NCBI GenBank assembly: GCA_023954375.1
Contig: JAMLIC010000055.1
Location: 1-59,847 of the forward strand
DNA: 59,847 nt
Direction of reading: 5' to 3'
Source of the DNA: Planctomycetota bacterium
GTDB lineage: Bacteria; Planctomycetota; J058
Shown: piece after piece, positions 1-8,088 of the stretch
Position numbering within the stretch: position 1 is the stretch's first letter
Layout: every line of letters begins with the position of its first letter
The notes under the pieces: generated by a model
Told to the model about the DNA's origin: nothing
The model's database searches: none
The model's input: the letters and a program-made list of their open reading frames with translations, nothing else
Made by a program: the position numbers and the translations under genes

Positions 1-635
1 GGGGCCCCCCCCCCGCCGCCCCCGACCGCTCAGGCTCGGTCGGCCAGGAGGCCGCCTTCCCTCGCCTTCGCGCCGCATCGCCTCGCCCTCCTCGGCCTCG
101 CCTGACGCTCATGCTGCGAAGGCGCCGTGAGGTGTGCTCGGAGGCGGCTCGGCCGTCTGCGAAGACGAGCGCGCGTCGCGCTTGGACGGCGAGGCTGGCG
201 GGCGCTGCCGTTCGCCAGGGTGTTCGCGCTTCGCGCAGCGCCCTGGCCGCTCAGGCTGGGTGGGCGGCCAGGAGGCCGCCTTCACTCGCCTTCGCGCGGC
301 ACCGCCTCGCCCTCCTCCGCCTCGCCTGGGGGCGCCTCGGCTGTCTGCGAAGACGCCCGAGCGCGCGCCGCGCTTGGACTGCGAGGCGATCGCGTTCGAC
401 AGGATGGCGTGCGCTGCCGTTTCACCGGGTGTCGCGCTTCGCGCGACACCCTGGCCGCTCTCCCCTCGCCCCTCCGCGGTTTCGCCTCCGTCGAAATCGC
501 TTCGACGCGTGCCTGTCCCGACCTGCACGGGCCTGTCCATCCAGGCTGGGAGGTAGGTGCAGGTCTCCGAGGTGCGGCATCTGGGCGGGCGGCGTAGGCG
601 ACATGGTGCAGCCAGGTCCCAGCAGCGCATCCGGA
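1..635. repeat. Gene-free low-complexity region with two degenerate ~210-220 bp tandem repeats
   Basis: No convincing gene is present; the open frames here are arginine/alanine-rich products of GC bias. Bases 28-248 and 249-456 are two diverged copies of one unit. Shared blocks include the stretch beginning GCTCAGGCT at 28 and 249, the CTGCGAAGACG block near 155 and 345, and the GCGCTGCCGTT block near 203 and 412. Each copy ends in a hairpin around a TTC loop. The one at 427-451 is perfect (GGGTGTCGCGC, loop TTC, GCGCGACACCC); the one near 215-246 is imperfect. The first 14 bases are a G/C homopolymer run that may be an assembly artefact. Confidence 0.6.
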
Positions 636-644
636 TGGTATAAA
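636..644 (+). promoter_or_regulatory. Extended -10 promoter candidate for the zinc-ribbon gene
   Basis: The sequence reads TGG then TATAAA (639-644), fitting an extended -10 element (TGnTATAAT type) in a region otherwise poor in A/T. It lies 31 nt before the GTG start at 676, leaving room for the ribosome binding site near 664-672. No good -35 is visible at the expected spacing. Confidence 0.45.
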
Positions 645-675
645 CGCCGACCATTGCTGACCCGGAGAGGGGCGC

Positions 676-1296
676 GTGGCCATCAAGAATCGGTGTGTGG
701 CCTGCGACTTCGTCATCGAGGCCGACGACGCGATGCGAGGTCGCGAGGTCGTGTGCCCCAAGTGCGAGACGCTGAACGTGATGCGCTCCGCAGAGGATGC
801 CGCGCGCATGCGCCGTGACGACCAGGTCCAGCTCGACCAGGAGCGGCGCCGCTTCCTCGAGCGCCTCGCCCGTCCGGCGGCGCCCGGCGGGGCCGTCCCC
901 GCCGCCTGGTCGCCGCCGGATGACGCGGCGCGTGGCCTCGCGGTCCTCGCCGGCCGGCGGCTCAAGGACGTCTCCGTCTATGTGCTGGCGCTGGCGTACC
1001 TCGTCCTCGTCCTCGCCTTCGTGATCGCCGGCCTCCTGGTCATCGGCACCGAGCTCCCGCCCATCTGGAAGGCCTTCGGCTTCCTCGCGGGCGCCACCAC
1101 CGGCGTGGTCGTGTTCGTCATCTTCAAGTTCACCAGCGATGCGGTCCGCGCCCTCGCCGACGTGACGGACCTGCTCCGCTCCCTCGACGTGCGGCTCGAG
1201 CGCCTGGAGGAGGTCCACTCAGGGTCGCCCGACCACCTCGTGGTCGCGGGGAGCGCTTCAGGGGGCGCCTCCGGGGGCGATGGAGGCGCCGGATGA
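676..1296 (+). CDS. Zinc-ribbon protein with two membrane segments, unknown function
   Basis: This is a 206-residue protein. An N-terminal zinc ribbon is seen as C7-x2-C10 and C27-x2-C30 in a CPKC context. It is followed by a charged, probably helical linker (residues 35-70), two hydrophobic segments at about 101-124 and 132-151, a short coiled-coil-like stretch (about 155-180) and a Gly/Ser-rich tail. The GTG start at 676 is chosen because GGAGAGGGG sits just upstream. The stop at 1296 overlaps the ATG of the next gene, so it is probably co-transcribed with the secretion genes. Such ribbon-plus-membrane proteins are common in Planctomycetes, but I cannot assign a function. Confidence 0.75.
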   Translation: MAIKNRCVACDFVIEADDAMRGREVVCPKCETLNVMRSAEDAARMRRDDQVQLDQERRRFLERLARPAAPGGAVPAAWSPPDDAARGLAVLAGRRLKDVSVYVLALAYLVLVLAFVIAGLLVIGTELPPIWKAFGFLAGATTGVVVFVIFKFTSDAVRALADVTDLLRSLDVRLERLEEVHSGSPDHLVVAGSASGGASGGDGGAG

Positions 1297-2843
1297 ACCC
1301 GCCTCCGTCGTCGAACGTCCTGCACCTGGCCCGTGGCACGGCCAGGGCGCCCCACCCGGGGCGTCGGAGGAGCGGGTTCGGCGTGATCCCTGCCGCCGGC
1401 CGAGGCGAGCGACGCGAGGTCCCCGGCGGGTGGCCACCTCCAGCGGTCGGTCTGCAGTCGGGTGGGCGTCCCCGGTCGGGGCCGCGTCGGTCGGGGTTCC
1501 GTCCCGGGGGACGCGCACGGCGGGGTCGCCAGGGCGCGGCGCTCATCCTGACCTTGCTCGTGCTCGCGATCCTCGTCGTGCTGACGGTGCAGCTCTCGTA
1601 CTCGGTGAAGGTCGAGGAGACGATCGTCCGCAACACCGAGGACGACGCGGCGATGGAGCTGGCCGCCGTCCGCGGCACGATCGCGCTGGTCGGGGCCCTC
1701 TTCCGCGACGACCGCAAGAACGGCGTCCCGGCGGGTGACCTCGACACGCTCGCCGACATCTGGTGCGACCCGGCGACCCCGGATCAGCGGCGCTTCACCC
1801 TGGGCGACGTGGAGCTGACCCTGGAGGTCGAGGATCTGGACCGACGCCTGCCCCTGGCATGGCTGGCGGACCCGAAGCGCAAGGACCTGGCCGAGGTGGC
1901 CCTCCGCCGCCTCCTCGAGAGGCTTCAGGTCGATGGCGACGCGGCGGCCCTCGCGACCCAGATCGCCGAGCGCGTGCGCCAGCTCGAGGGCGTGGCGTTG
2001 GAGCAGGGCGACGCGGGCGGCGCGCCGCCCGCCGACGGCGCGGGCCAGCCGCCGCGGCCGAGGCGGTTCATCGGGCTCGAGCAGCTCCTCGAAGGACCTG
2101 CCCCGGCGGGCGCGACGCTCGGCGGGGGCGGGGGCGGCGGCGCGACCGGCCAGCCGGCCGGGCCCGCGGCCGCGCTCGATCAGCGCATCCTCTACGGCGA
2201 CCCGGAGGCCGACCCGCCGCGCAGCGGCCTCGCGCCCTTCGTCACCACCTGGCCCGTGCCGCACGTGAACGTGAACACGGCGCTGCCCGAGGTCCTCTTC
2301 GCCCTGCTCCCCGAGAAGAACAAGGGGGACGAGCCCCTGTGGGAGGATGCCGACGCGATCGTCGAGGCGATCCGGCGCCGGCGCATCGACCCGGCGTTCC
2401 AGCAGGGCGGCGGCGGCGACCCGGGCCAGCCCGGCGCCGGCCAGCCGGGTCAGCCGGCCGAGGGGGGAGGAGGCCAGGGAGCCTCGCAGCAGTGGTCGGG
2501 CACGGCCTTCACCAAGGTGGACGAGGTGCAGAGCGCAGACATCCACCCGAAGCTCGGCAAGCTGTTCACGAACGAGGGGGGCGGTCAGCCCGGTGGCGGT
2601 CAGCCCGGTGGCGGTCAGCCCGGTGGCGGCCAGCCCGGTGGTGGTGGGCAGCCCGGCGCTGGCGAGCAGGAGCTCGGCCTCCAGGACCTCCTGGCCGTGA
2701 AGAGCCGGGCCTACATGGTGCGCGCGCGCGCGCGGCGCGGGCAGGACGCCGGGTCGGTCGAGGCGGTCTACCGCCTGATGATCTGGCGCGGCGCCGACGA
2801 CGAGGCGGTGGCGCTGTACGTCGCCGAGGCGGGCGCGCGATGA
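1293..2843 (+). CDS. gspK: Type II secretion minor pseudopilin GspK-like
   Basis: GspK forms part of the pseudopilus tip of the type II secretion system in the inner membrane and periplasm. A prepilin-like segment begins at about residue 81 (RRGRQG followed by AALILTLLVLAILVVL). The hallmark VNVNTALPEVLFAL motif of the GspK helical domain is at about residue 324. The ~80 residues ahead of the prepilin segment are Arg/Pro-rich and unlike a short prepilin leader, so the true start may be later: the GTG at 1383 is in frame, and the ATG at 1293 is kept because it overlaps the previous stop. The C-terminal half carries Gly/Gln/Pro linkers, including four 15-bp repeats (2580-2639) encoding GGQPG. 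It is followed by the GspC-like gene with an ATGA overlap. Confidence 0.8.
   Translation: MNPPPSSNVLHLARGTARAPHPGRRRSGFGVIPAAGRGERREVPGGWPPPAVGLQSGGRPRSGPRRSGFRPGGRARRGRQGAALILTLLVLAILVVLTVQLSYSVKVEETIVRNTEDDAAMELAAVRGTIALVGALFRDDRKNGVPAGDLDTLADIWCDPATPDQRRFTLGDVELTLEVEDLDRRLPLAWLADPKRKDLAEVALRRLLERLQVDGDAAALATQIAERVRQLEGVALEQGDAGGAPPADGAGQPPRPRRFIGLEQLLEGPAPAGATLGGGGGGGATGQPAGPAAALDQRILYGDPEADPPRSGLAPFVTTWPVPHVNVNTALPEVLFALLPEKNKGDEPLWEDADAIVEAIRRRRIDPAFQQGGGGDPGQPGAGQPGQPAEGGGGQGASQQWSGTAFTKVDEVQSADIHPKLGKLFTNEGGGQPGGGQPGGGQPGGGQPGGGGQPGAGEQELGLQDLLAVKSRAYMVRARARRGQDAGSVEAVYRLMIWRGADDEAVALYVAEAGAR
2580..2639 (+). repeat. Four tandem 15-bp repeats inside gspK
   Basis: The unit GGCGGTCAGCCCGGT occurs four times in a row, the last copy with one change, and encodes repeated GGQPG. 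It lies in a glycine-rich linker and probably varies in copy number by slippage. Confidence 0.85.
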
Positions 2844-3370
2844 GCGCCTCGCACTACCGCGCCATCCTGGTCCTCGTGAACGTCGGGCTCGTCGCGGCGA
2901 TGGCCGCCCTCGGGGTGCGGACGTTCAGGGGGGTCCCCGCGCCGCCGTCCGAGACCCCGCCCGCCGACTTCAGCCCCGTCCGCTACGAGATCCGCAGCGA
3001 GGGCGGGCACCGGTCGTCCGTGGACGAGCACCGCGTGACCTGGCAGGCGCTCGACAAGCCGCTTCCCCCGGCGATGCCGTCCCAGCCGGTGGAGCTCGCC
3101 CCCGCGCAGCCGACGCCGCAGGACCTGTCGCGGAACTACACGCTGGTGATGGCCAGCTTCAACGAGCGGGACCCGGCGCTCAGCTCGTTCATCATCCAGG
3201 GCCGCGACGGCAACCAGCGGACCTTCAGCCAGGGTGACTCGTTCGACGGGTACGAGGTCCTGGACATCCGCGTCCAGGGCGACGGCGACGAGCGGGAGGC
3301 GGTGGTGACCCTCGAGAGCCGGAGCGGCGCGCGCGACACGATCCGCCTGCGCAAGAAGGGGGCCCCATGA
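2840..3370 (+). CDS. GspC-like type II secretion inner-membrane protein
   Basis: This 176-residue protein has one N-terminal membrane segment (about 7-27) and a Pro-rich periplasmic linker. Its C-terminal domain has the pattern of the GspC homology region: a beta-strand start (SSFIIQGRDGNQ), a central G-D-x-F-D-G-Y-E-V segment, then strands ending in a basic tail. GspC links the inner-membrane platform to the secretin. The start is set by the ATGA overlap with gspK. The neighbours (gspK before, GspL/M-like genes after) support the call. It lacks a PDZ domain, as some short GspC/PulC proteins do. Confidence 0.65.
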   Translation: MSASHYRAILVLVNVGLVAAMAALGVRTFRGVPAPPSETPPADFSPVRYEIRSEGGHRSSVDEHRVTWQALDKPLPPAMPSQPVELAPAQPTPQDLSRNYTLVMASFNERDPALSSFIIQGRDGNQRTFSQGDSFDGYEVLDIRVQGDGDEREAVVTLESRSGARDTIRLRKKGAP

Positions 3371-3486
3371 CGCGCCGCCTGAACCGGGCCAGGGCCCGCG
3401 CGTCCATGAGGCACGCGCGCCGCGCCGCGCGCTCGCCGGGGACGGGCGACCGCGACGGTCGCCGCGGGCAGGAGGGACGCGCGTGA
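3367..3486 (+). CDS. Possible 39-residue Arg-rich peptide coupled between gspC and gspL
   Basis: An ATG at 3367 overlaps the stop of the GspC-like gene (ATGA). The frame stays open for 39 codons and ends at a TGA that overlaps the GTG start of the next gene (GTGA at 3483-3486). The peptide starts MTRRLNRARARASMRHARR and contains about 13 arginines. It may be a genuine small protein, a translational coupling device filling a 112-nt gap, or chance in GC-rich DNA. It has no membrane segment or recognisable motif. Confidence 0.35.
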   Translation: MTRRLNRARARASMRHARRAARSPGTGDRDGRRGQEGRA

Positions 3487-5183
3487 TCTCCGTCGGGCTC
3501 GAGCTGGGCAACAACGCCATCAAGCTGGCGGTGCTGGAGGGGGGCCGCGGGGCGTTCAAGCTCCGCGGCTTCGAGGTGCACCGGAGCGACGCCAAGAAGG
3601 GCGACGCCGAGGACGACGTCGTGTCGCTGGTCGACGCGGCGCTCAAGCGGCTGAAGGTCCCCCGCAACCAGGTCGTGGCCTCGATCCGCGCGCAGGACTG
3701 CGCGATCCGCGAGATCTCGCTCCCGTTCACCGACGAGGACAAGATCCGGCGGGCGGTGAAGTACCAGGCCGAGAACTACTTCACGTCGATGTCGATCGAC
3801 GACCTGATCATCGAGTACAGCAAGTTCGCCGAGGTCGACCAGAAGTCGAAGCTCATGGTCGCGGGCATCAAGAAGGCCCACATCGAGCGCCGCCTGGAGT
3901 TCCTGCAGGAGTGCGGGATCGACCCGATCGCCATCGACCTCGACGTGGCCGCCCTCTACAACACGCTCGCCCACGTGGGCACCTTCGAGGGCAAGGGCGC
4001 GGTCCTGATCGTCGACATCGAGGCGGACACGCTGCGCATCGGCGTGGTCGACGGCGGCAAGCTCCGCCTGGCGCGCGCGGTCCGCATGCAGCTCGGGTCG
4101 ATGCGCCTCGAGAAGGCCGGCGGCCGCCCCCCGGCGGACCCCGACGACTCCGGCGTGTTCGACACGGCCGCCGACGAGAGCGCGCGGCTGCCGGTCGTGA
4201 TCCTCGACGAGGGCGAGGACGAGGCCTTCAGCCTCGAGGACTCGGGCATCTCCGAGGTCGAGCGCCAGGGGATCATCCACCGCGTGTTCATGGAGATCGA
4301 CCGCACGGTCGCCTCGGTGAACCTCACCAACGAGGTGGAGCAGCTCTGCCTCTCGGGCGCCTCCTGCGCCCTGGAGGGGATCGAGGCGCTCTTCTCCGAG
4401 CACTTCGAGCTCCCCGCCGTCCGCGTCGACCTCTCGGACCACTTCGGCGGCGGCCCCGACAGGAAGTCGAAGCAGGAGGCCAGCCTCTCGCTCCAGGCCG
4501 GGACCGCCCTGGGCCTGGCCCTCAAGGGGCTGGGCGTGGACCACGCCGGCATGGACTTCCGCCAGGAGGAGTTCTCCTTCAGCGGCACCTTCGCCCGCGT
4601 GAAGCGCAGCGTCGCCTGCGCCCTGACCCTCTCCTTCGCCCTCGTGTTCCTCTACGCCTTCTCCCTCAAGCAGGACCTGGGCGAGAAGAAGAACGGGCTG
4701 GCCGGGGTCAAGTCGCTCCAGCGGAACCTCTACACCGTGCTGTTCCCGAGCCTCGACGACCCGACCACCGACCACCTGCCGCTCCGCACGGGCTCGGCCG
4801 ACGACGGCCGCTTCTACGAGTCGCTCAAGGCCGAGCAGCTGCGCCTGCAGCAGAAGTTCGGCGGCGGCCCCGGCGACCAGGGCGCGCCGCGCTACTCGGC
4901 GCTGGAGATCCTCCGCCAGTTCGCGCTGTGCAAGAGCCAGGTGCCGGCGGACTGGGGCATCCAGGTCCTCAAGTCGCGCATCGACCCGCGCGACACCGGC
5001 CGCAGCTACTTCGACTGCGTGTCCGACGCGCAGGGCGCGGCGATCGAGCTGGCGCGCCGCTTCGAGCAGAACCCGATCGTCACCGCCAAGGTCCAGACCT
5101 CGCAGCTGGACCCGAAGACGGGCAAGTGGCTGTTCCAGCTCCAGGTGGAGCTCCGCGCCGAGGAGGGGCAGCGCCGTGGCTAA
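3483..5183 (+). CDS. GspL/PilM-like actin-fold assembly ATPase with membrane and periplasmic domains
   Basis: This 566-residue protein begins with an actin-like fold (VGLELGNNAIKLAVLEGG, a phosphate-1-type loop) spanning roughly residues 1-340, as in PilM and the cytoplasmic domain of GspL. A single membrane segment follows at about 376-396, then a ~170-residue periplasmic part. That architecture matches GspL better than stand-alone PilM. In known systems GspL recruits the GspE ATPase and pairs with GspM, and a GspM-like gene follows with an 8-nt overlap. The start is GTG at 3483, overlapping the stop of the small upstream ORF. An acidic insertion (about 215-260) is unusual. Confidence 0.7.
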   Translation: MISVGLELGNNAIKLAVLEGGRGAFKLRGFEVHRSDAKKGDAEDDVVSLVDAALKRLKVPRNQVVASIRAQDCAIREISLPFTDEDKIRRAVKYQAENYFTSMSIDDLIIEYSKFAEVDQKSKLMVAGIKKAHIERRLEFLQECGIDPIAIDLDVAALYNTLAHVGTFEGKGAVLIVDIEADTLRIGVVDGGKLRLARAVRMQLGSMRLEKAGGRPPADPDDSGVFDTAADESARLPVVILDEGEDEAFSLEDSGISEVERQGIIHRVFMEIDRTVASVNLTNEVEQLCLSGASCALEGIEALFSEHFELPAVRVDLSDHFGGGPDRKSKQEASLSLQAGTALGLALKGLGVDHAGMDFRQEEFSFSGTFARVKRSVACALTLSFALVFLYAFSLKQDLGEKKNGLAGVKSLQRNLYTVLFPSLDDPTTDHLPLRTGSADDGRFYESLKAEQLRLQQKFGGGPGDQGAPRYSALEILRQFALCKSQVPADWGIQVLKSRIDPRDTGRSYFDCVSDAQGAAIELARRFEQNPIVTAKVQTSQLDPKTGKWLFQLQVELRAEEGQRRG

Positions 5184-5706
5184 GCAGCAGGAGGACGCGT
5201 TCGACGTCCTGACCTTCTACATCTACGTGATGGCCCTGCTCACCGTGATCGTGGGCGGCTTCGCGGTGGTGAACAAGAAGAAGGTCGACGCCGAGGCGCA
5301 GAAGATCAAGGCCGAGCTGATCAAGCTCGACCTGATGAAGAAGATGGCGCTCGACGAGGACCTCCGCGGCTGGATCGCCCGCGAGCGCGAGAGCCGCGCC
5401 TCGGAGGGCGGCGGCGCCCCGGCCGACTTCCAGGCGCTCTACGTCAAGCGCGCCGAGGAGAGCCGGGTGCGGCTGACCACCCACTCGTCGCAGGGGACGC
5501 GCAACCTGCCGGGCGGGACCGAGCTCTCCTACCGGCTCCAGATCGACGGCTGTCGCGTGGAGGACCTGGTCCGGTTCCTCGTGCGCGTCGAGGAGGACTG
5601 GCCCGGCGCCCGCGTGAAGGGCATCGCCAAGCTGGACTGGAACACCCGCAACGAGCTGTGGGACGCGGTCGTCGAGCTGTCGATCTTCCGCGCCGCGACG
5701 ACGTAG
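5176..5706 (+). CDS. GspM-like inner-membrane assembly protein
   Basis: This 176-residue protein has a short cytoplasmic start, one membrane segment (about 11-33), a Lys-rich helical stretch and a C-terminal domain with alternating strands (about 110-175). Size, topology and position immediately after the GspL-like gene match GspM, which forms a heterodimer with GspL in the inner membrane. PilN/PilO-like is an alternative. The GTG at 5176 overlaps the upstream gene by 8 nt, and GAGGAGGGG at 5160-5168 gives a good ribosome site. Confidence 0.55.
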   Translation: MAKQQEDAFDVLTFYIYVMALLTVIVGGFAVVNKKKVDAEAQKIKAELIKLDLMKKMALDEDLRGWIARERESRASEGGGAPADFQALYVKRAEESRVRLTTHSSQGTRNLPGGTELSYRLQIDGCRVEDLVRFLVRVEEDWPGARVKGIAKLDWNTRNELWDAVVELSIFRAATT

Positions 5707-5712
5707 GCCCGC

Positions 5713-6513
5713 GTGCGCAAGCTCTGGCAGGCGATCGCGTCGATCCTCTGGCTCGTGGCCTGCTCCATCGTCTTCTTCCCCCCGCTCCTCCTGTTCCCCA
5801 CGCCCGCGTGGCGGCTGCGCATGGCGATCCTCTTCGCCCGCTGGTGGAGCCGCGGCTGCCTGTGGCTGGCGGGCGTGCGGCTCGTGATCACGCCCGAGGA
5901 CCGCGCGCGGCTCCGGCCGCCCGCGATCTTCACCTTCAACCACGCGAGCAACCTGGACTTCCTCATCAACGCCGTGCTCGCCCCGCACGGCTCGCTCGTC
6001 TTCGGCAAGCGCGAGCTGGCGCGCCTGCCGCTCCTCGGCTGGATGTGGCTCCTCTCGGGGCACCCGCTCATCCGCCGTGACGACCGCGACGACTGGCAGC
6101 GCCGCCTGGACGAGGTCGCCACGCGCCTGCGGACCGGCCGCCACGCGACGATCATCGCGCCCGAGGGCAAGCGCAACCACGGCGCCGGGCTCCTGCCCTT
6201 CAAGAAGGGGCCCTTCCACCTCGCCCTCCAGAGCCGGGTCCCGATCGTCCCCTGGGTGATCCTGGGCGCGGAGCACCTCCTCACGCCGCGCGGCATCCTC
6301 CCGGGCACGGTCCGGGTGCGCGTGCTGGCGCCGATCCCCACGACCGACTGGACGCTCGAGCGGCTCGACGAGCACGTCGACGCGCTCCGGCGCCTCTACG
6401 TGGAGGCGCTCGGCGGCGCGCCCGCGACGGACGACGCGGCCGCGGGCGGCGCGACGGGTCCCGTCACGGCGGCGGGCCCGGCCGGGCCGCCGCCGCCGCC
6501 GGTGGGCGCGTGA
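5713..6513 (+). CDS. PlsC-type 1-acylglycerol-3-phosphate O-acyltransferase
   Basis: The protein transfers an acyl group onto lysophospholipid at the inner membrane face. It shows the acyltransferase HX4D motif at H77-D82 (NHASNLDF) and a motif III variant, PEGKRN (P150-R154), in place of the usual PEGTR. Hydrophobic segments lie near residues 7-30. It has 266 residues, normal for the family, with a Pro/Gly-rich tail after about residue 235. The start is GTG at 5713, 6 nt after the previous stop, so it is probably the last part of the same transcript. Confidence 0.85.
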   Translation: MRKLWQAIASILWLVACSIVFFPPLLLFPTPAWRLRMAILFARWWSRGCLWLAGVRLVITPEDRARLRPPAIFTFNHASNLDFLINAVLAPHGSLVFGKRELARLPLLGWMWLLSGHPLIRRDDRDDWQRRLDEVATRLRTGRHATIIAPEGKRNHGAGLLPFKKGPFHLALQSRVPIVPWVILGAEHLLTPRGILPGTVRVRVLAPIPTTDWTLERLDEHVDALRRLYVEALGGAPATDDAAAGGATGPVTAAGPAGPPPPPVGA

Positions 6514-7948
6514 CCCGCCCCGCGCACCGGGCGCGGGCGGCTCGCGCGGTCGCGGCGGCGGCGCTGGCGCTGGCCGCCTGCGGCGGCGCCTCGGCGCAGA
6601 GGTCGCGGTCGTCGTCCGCGGCGGCGGCGAGCTCGTGGGGGAGCTCGAGAACGTCGACGAGACGCGGCTGCGCATCCGCACCCCGGACGGCGCCCGCGAG
6701 GTGCCGGTGGGCGCCCTGCTCGCGATCGAGCTGCGCTCGCCGCGGCTCCCCGAGACGGAGGACGCGCGTCGCCTCGCCGGCCAGCTCGCGCCGCTGCTCG
6801 AGGTCGGCATCGCCGGCGAGCTCGCGCGCGTGGCGGACCTCGAGGCGTGGCTCGAGGCCCGCGTCCGCGAGCTCGTCGAGCCCGCCCGGCTCGGCGCGTG
6901 GGACGGCTGGCCGCGCTGGCCGGTCCTGAGCCAGCGCGGCGAGGTCACGGGCGCGCCGGGCCTCGACGCGCTCGTCCCCGGCGTCGCCCACGCCGCGCGG
7001 GAGCTCGCCGCCCGCGGAGAGCGCGCGCGCGGCGCCCTGCGCCTCCTCCGGGCGATCGACACACCTGCCGCGCGGGGGCTCCTCATCGGACTCTGGCTCG
7101 ACCCGCGGTTCTGGGAGCCCGCGCTGGCCGTCGACCTCGTGCCCCTGCTCGTGGACCTCGACGACCCGCGCCTGGCCCGCGTCACTCGCGCGCGCGTGCG
7201 ACGCAGCTGGGAGGGCCCCATCCCCGAGCTCGCGCGCGAGCAGCTCCCGCTGCTCCTCCGCCACGGCGGGCTCGAGGTGCAGGAGGCGGTGCTCCGTCAG
7301 CTCACGAGCGCGGGCCCGGAGGCCCTCACCGCCTGGGCGGCCTTGCGCTTCGCGCGCGATCGGCGCGCGCTCGAGATGGTCATGAGCGCCTTCTGCTGGA
7401 CCCATCTACGGCTCCCCGACGAGGACCCGCGGGTCGTGGAGACGCTCGCCGGGCTCGTCGAGTCGTTCGGCGCGCCGGCGGCGGCGCGGCTCCTCGAGAC
7501 CGTCCGCAACCTCGACCTGCCGGTCGCGCGCCGGACGATGGCCGCCGCGGCGCTGGCGCGCGCGTGCCCCGCGGAGCGCGTGCCGGTCACCGCGCTCCTC
7601 GCGGTCGTGACGGACGCCACCGCGCCGGGCCCGCTCGCCGAGGTGGTGCGCGGCCTCGCCACGCGGACGGACCTCGAGCTCGCCCCCGCCGCGCTGGAGC
7701 GCCTGCAGAGCGGCGCGCTGTTCCTCGTCGGCACGTCGGACGAGGGGCTCCGGCGGGCCGGCGCCGAGGCGATCGGTGGATGCGTCGGCCTGCACACGGA
7801 GGCCGTACGAGCGGCCCTGCGCCGCGCCCTGCGCGAGCACGCCGCCGCCGAGGCGGAGCTGGCCCGCGCCCTCGCGGCCGTGGAGCGGACCCTCGACGCT
7901 GCCGAGGCCGCTGGCGGGCAGGGCGGCGCCTCGGGCCTGGGGCGCTGA
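6510..7948 (+). pseudogene. HEAT-like lipoprotein gene with an apparent -1 frameshift
   Basis: The GTG at 6510 overlaps the previous stop (GTGA) and encodes a clear lipoprotein signal with lipobox LAAC (ALALAACGGASAQ). That frame then turns into Ser/Arg-rich nonsense. From about 6596 the frame shifted by one base reads AEVAVVVRGGGELVGELENVDE and continues with a natural protein to 7948. One missing base near 6590-6605 would join the two into a ~475-residue secreted protein. The second part is rich in amphipathic helices resembling HEAT/armadillo repeats and ends in Ala-rich helices. The break may be a sequencing error, a real mutation or programmed slippage. If translation instead starts at GTG 6635, the product is 437 residues with no signal peptide. 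Function unknown. Confidence 0.6.
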
Positions 7949-8075
7949 TCGGCGTCACGCCCCCGGGCCGCCCGGCGTAGGGCTCGAGTTGTCAAAGACC
8001 GCGCTCGCGAGCGATCCGAACAGCACCCTAACTCGCGGCACCGACAACCCCGGTCCTCGTAGCCTGAGAACGACT

Positions 8076-8081
8076 TACACT
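8076..8081 (+). promoter_or_regulatory. Leaderless-type -10 (TACACT) before the cysteine desulfurase-like gene
   Basis: TACACT ends 7 nt before the GTG at 8089, so transcription would begin at or next to the start codon. The GAGGG between them is too close to the start to act as a Shine-Dalgarno sequence. The 140-bp gap (7949-8088) is noticeably less GC-rich than its surroundings. Confidence 0.4.
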
Positions 8082-8088
8082 GAGGGTC

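Noticed and set aside
111..818. Open reading frames in the left-end repeat region
   Set aside because: The products are Arg/Ala-rich in all frames, with no ribosome site or motif; stops are simply rare at this GC content.
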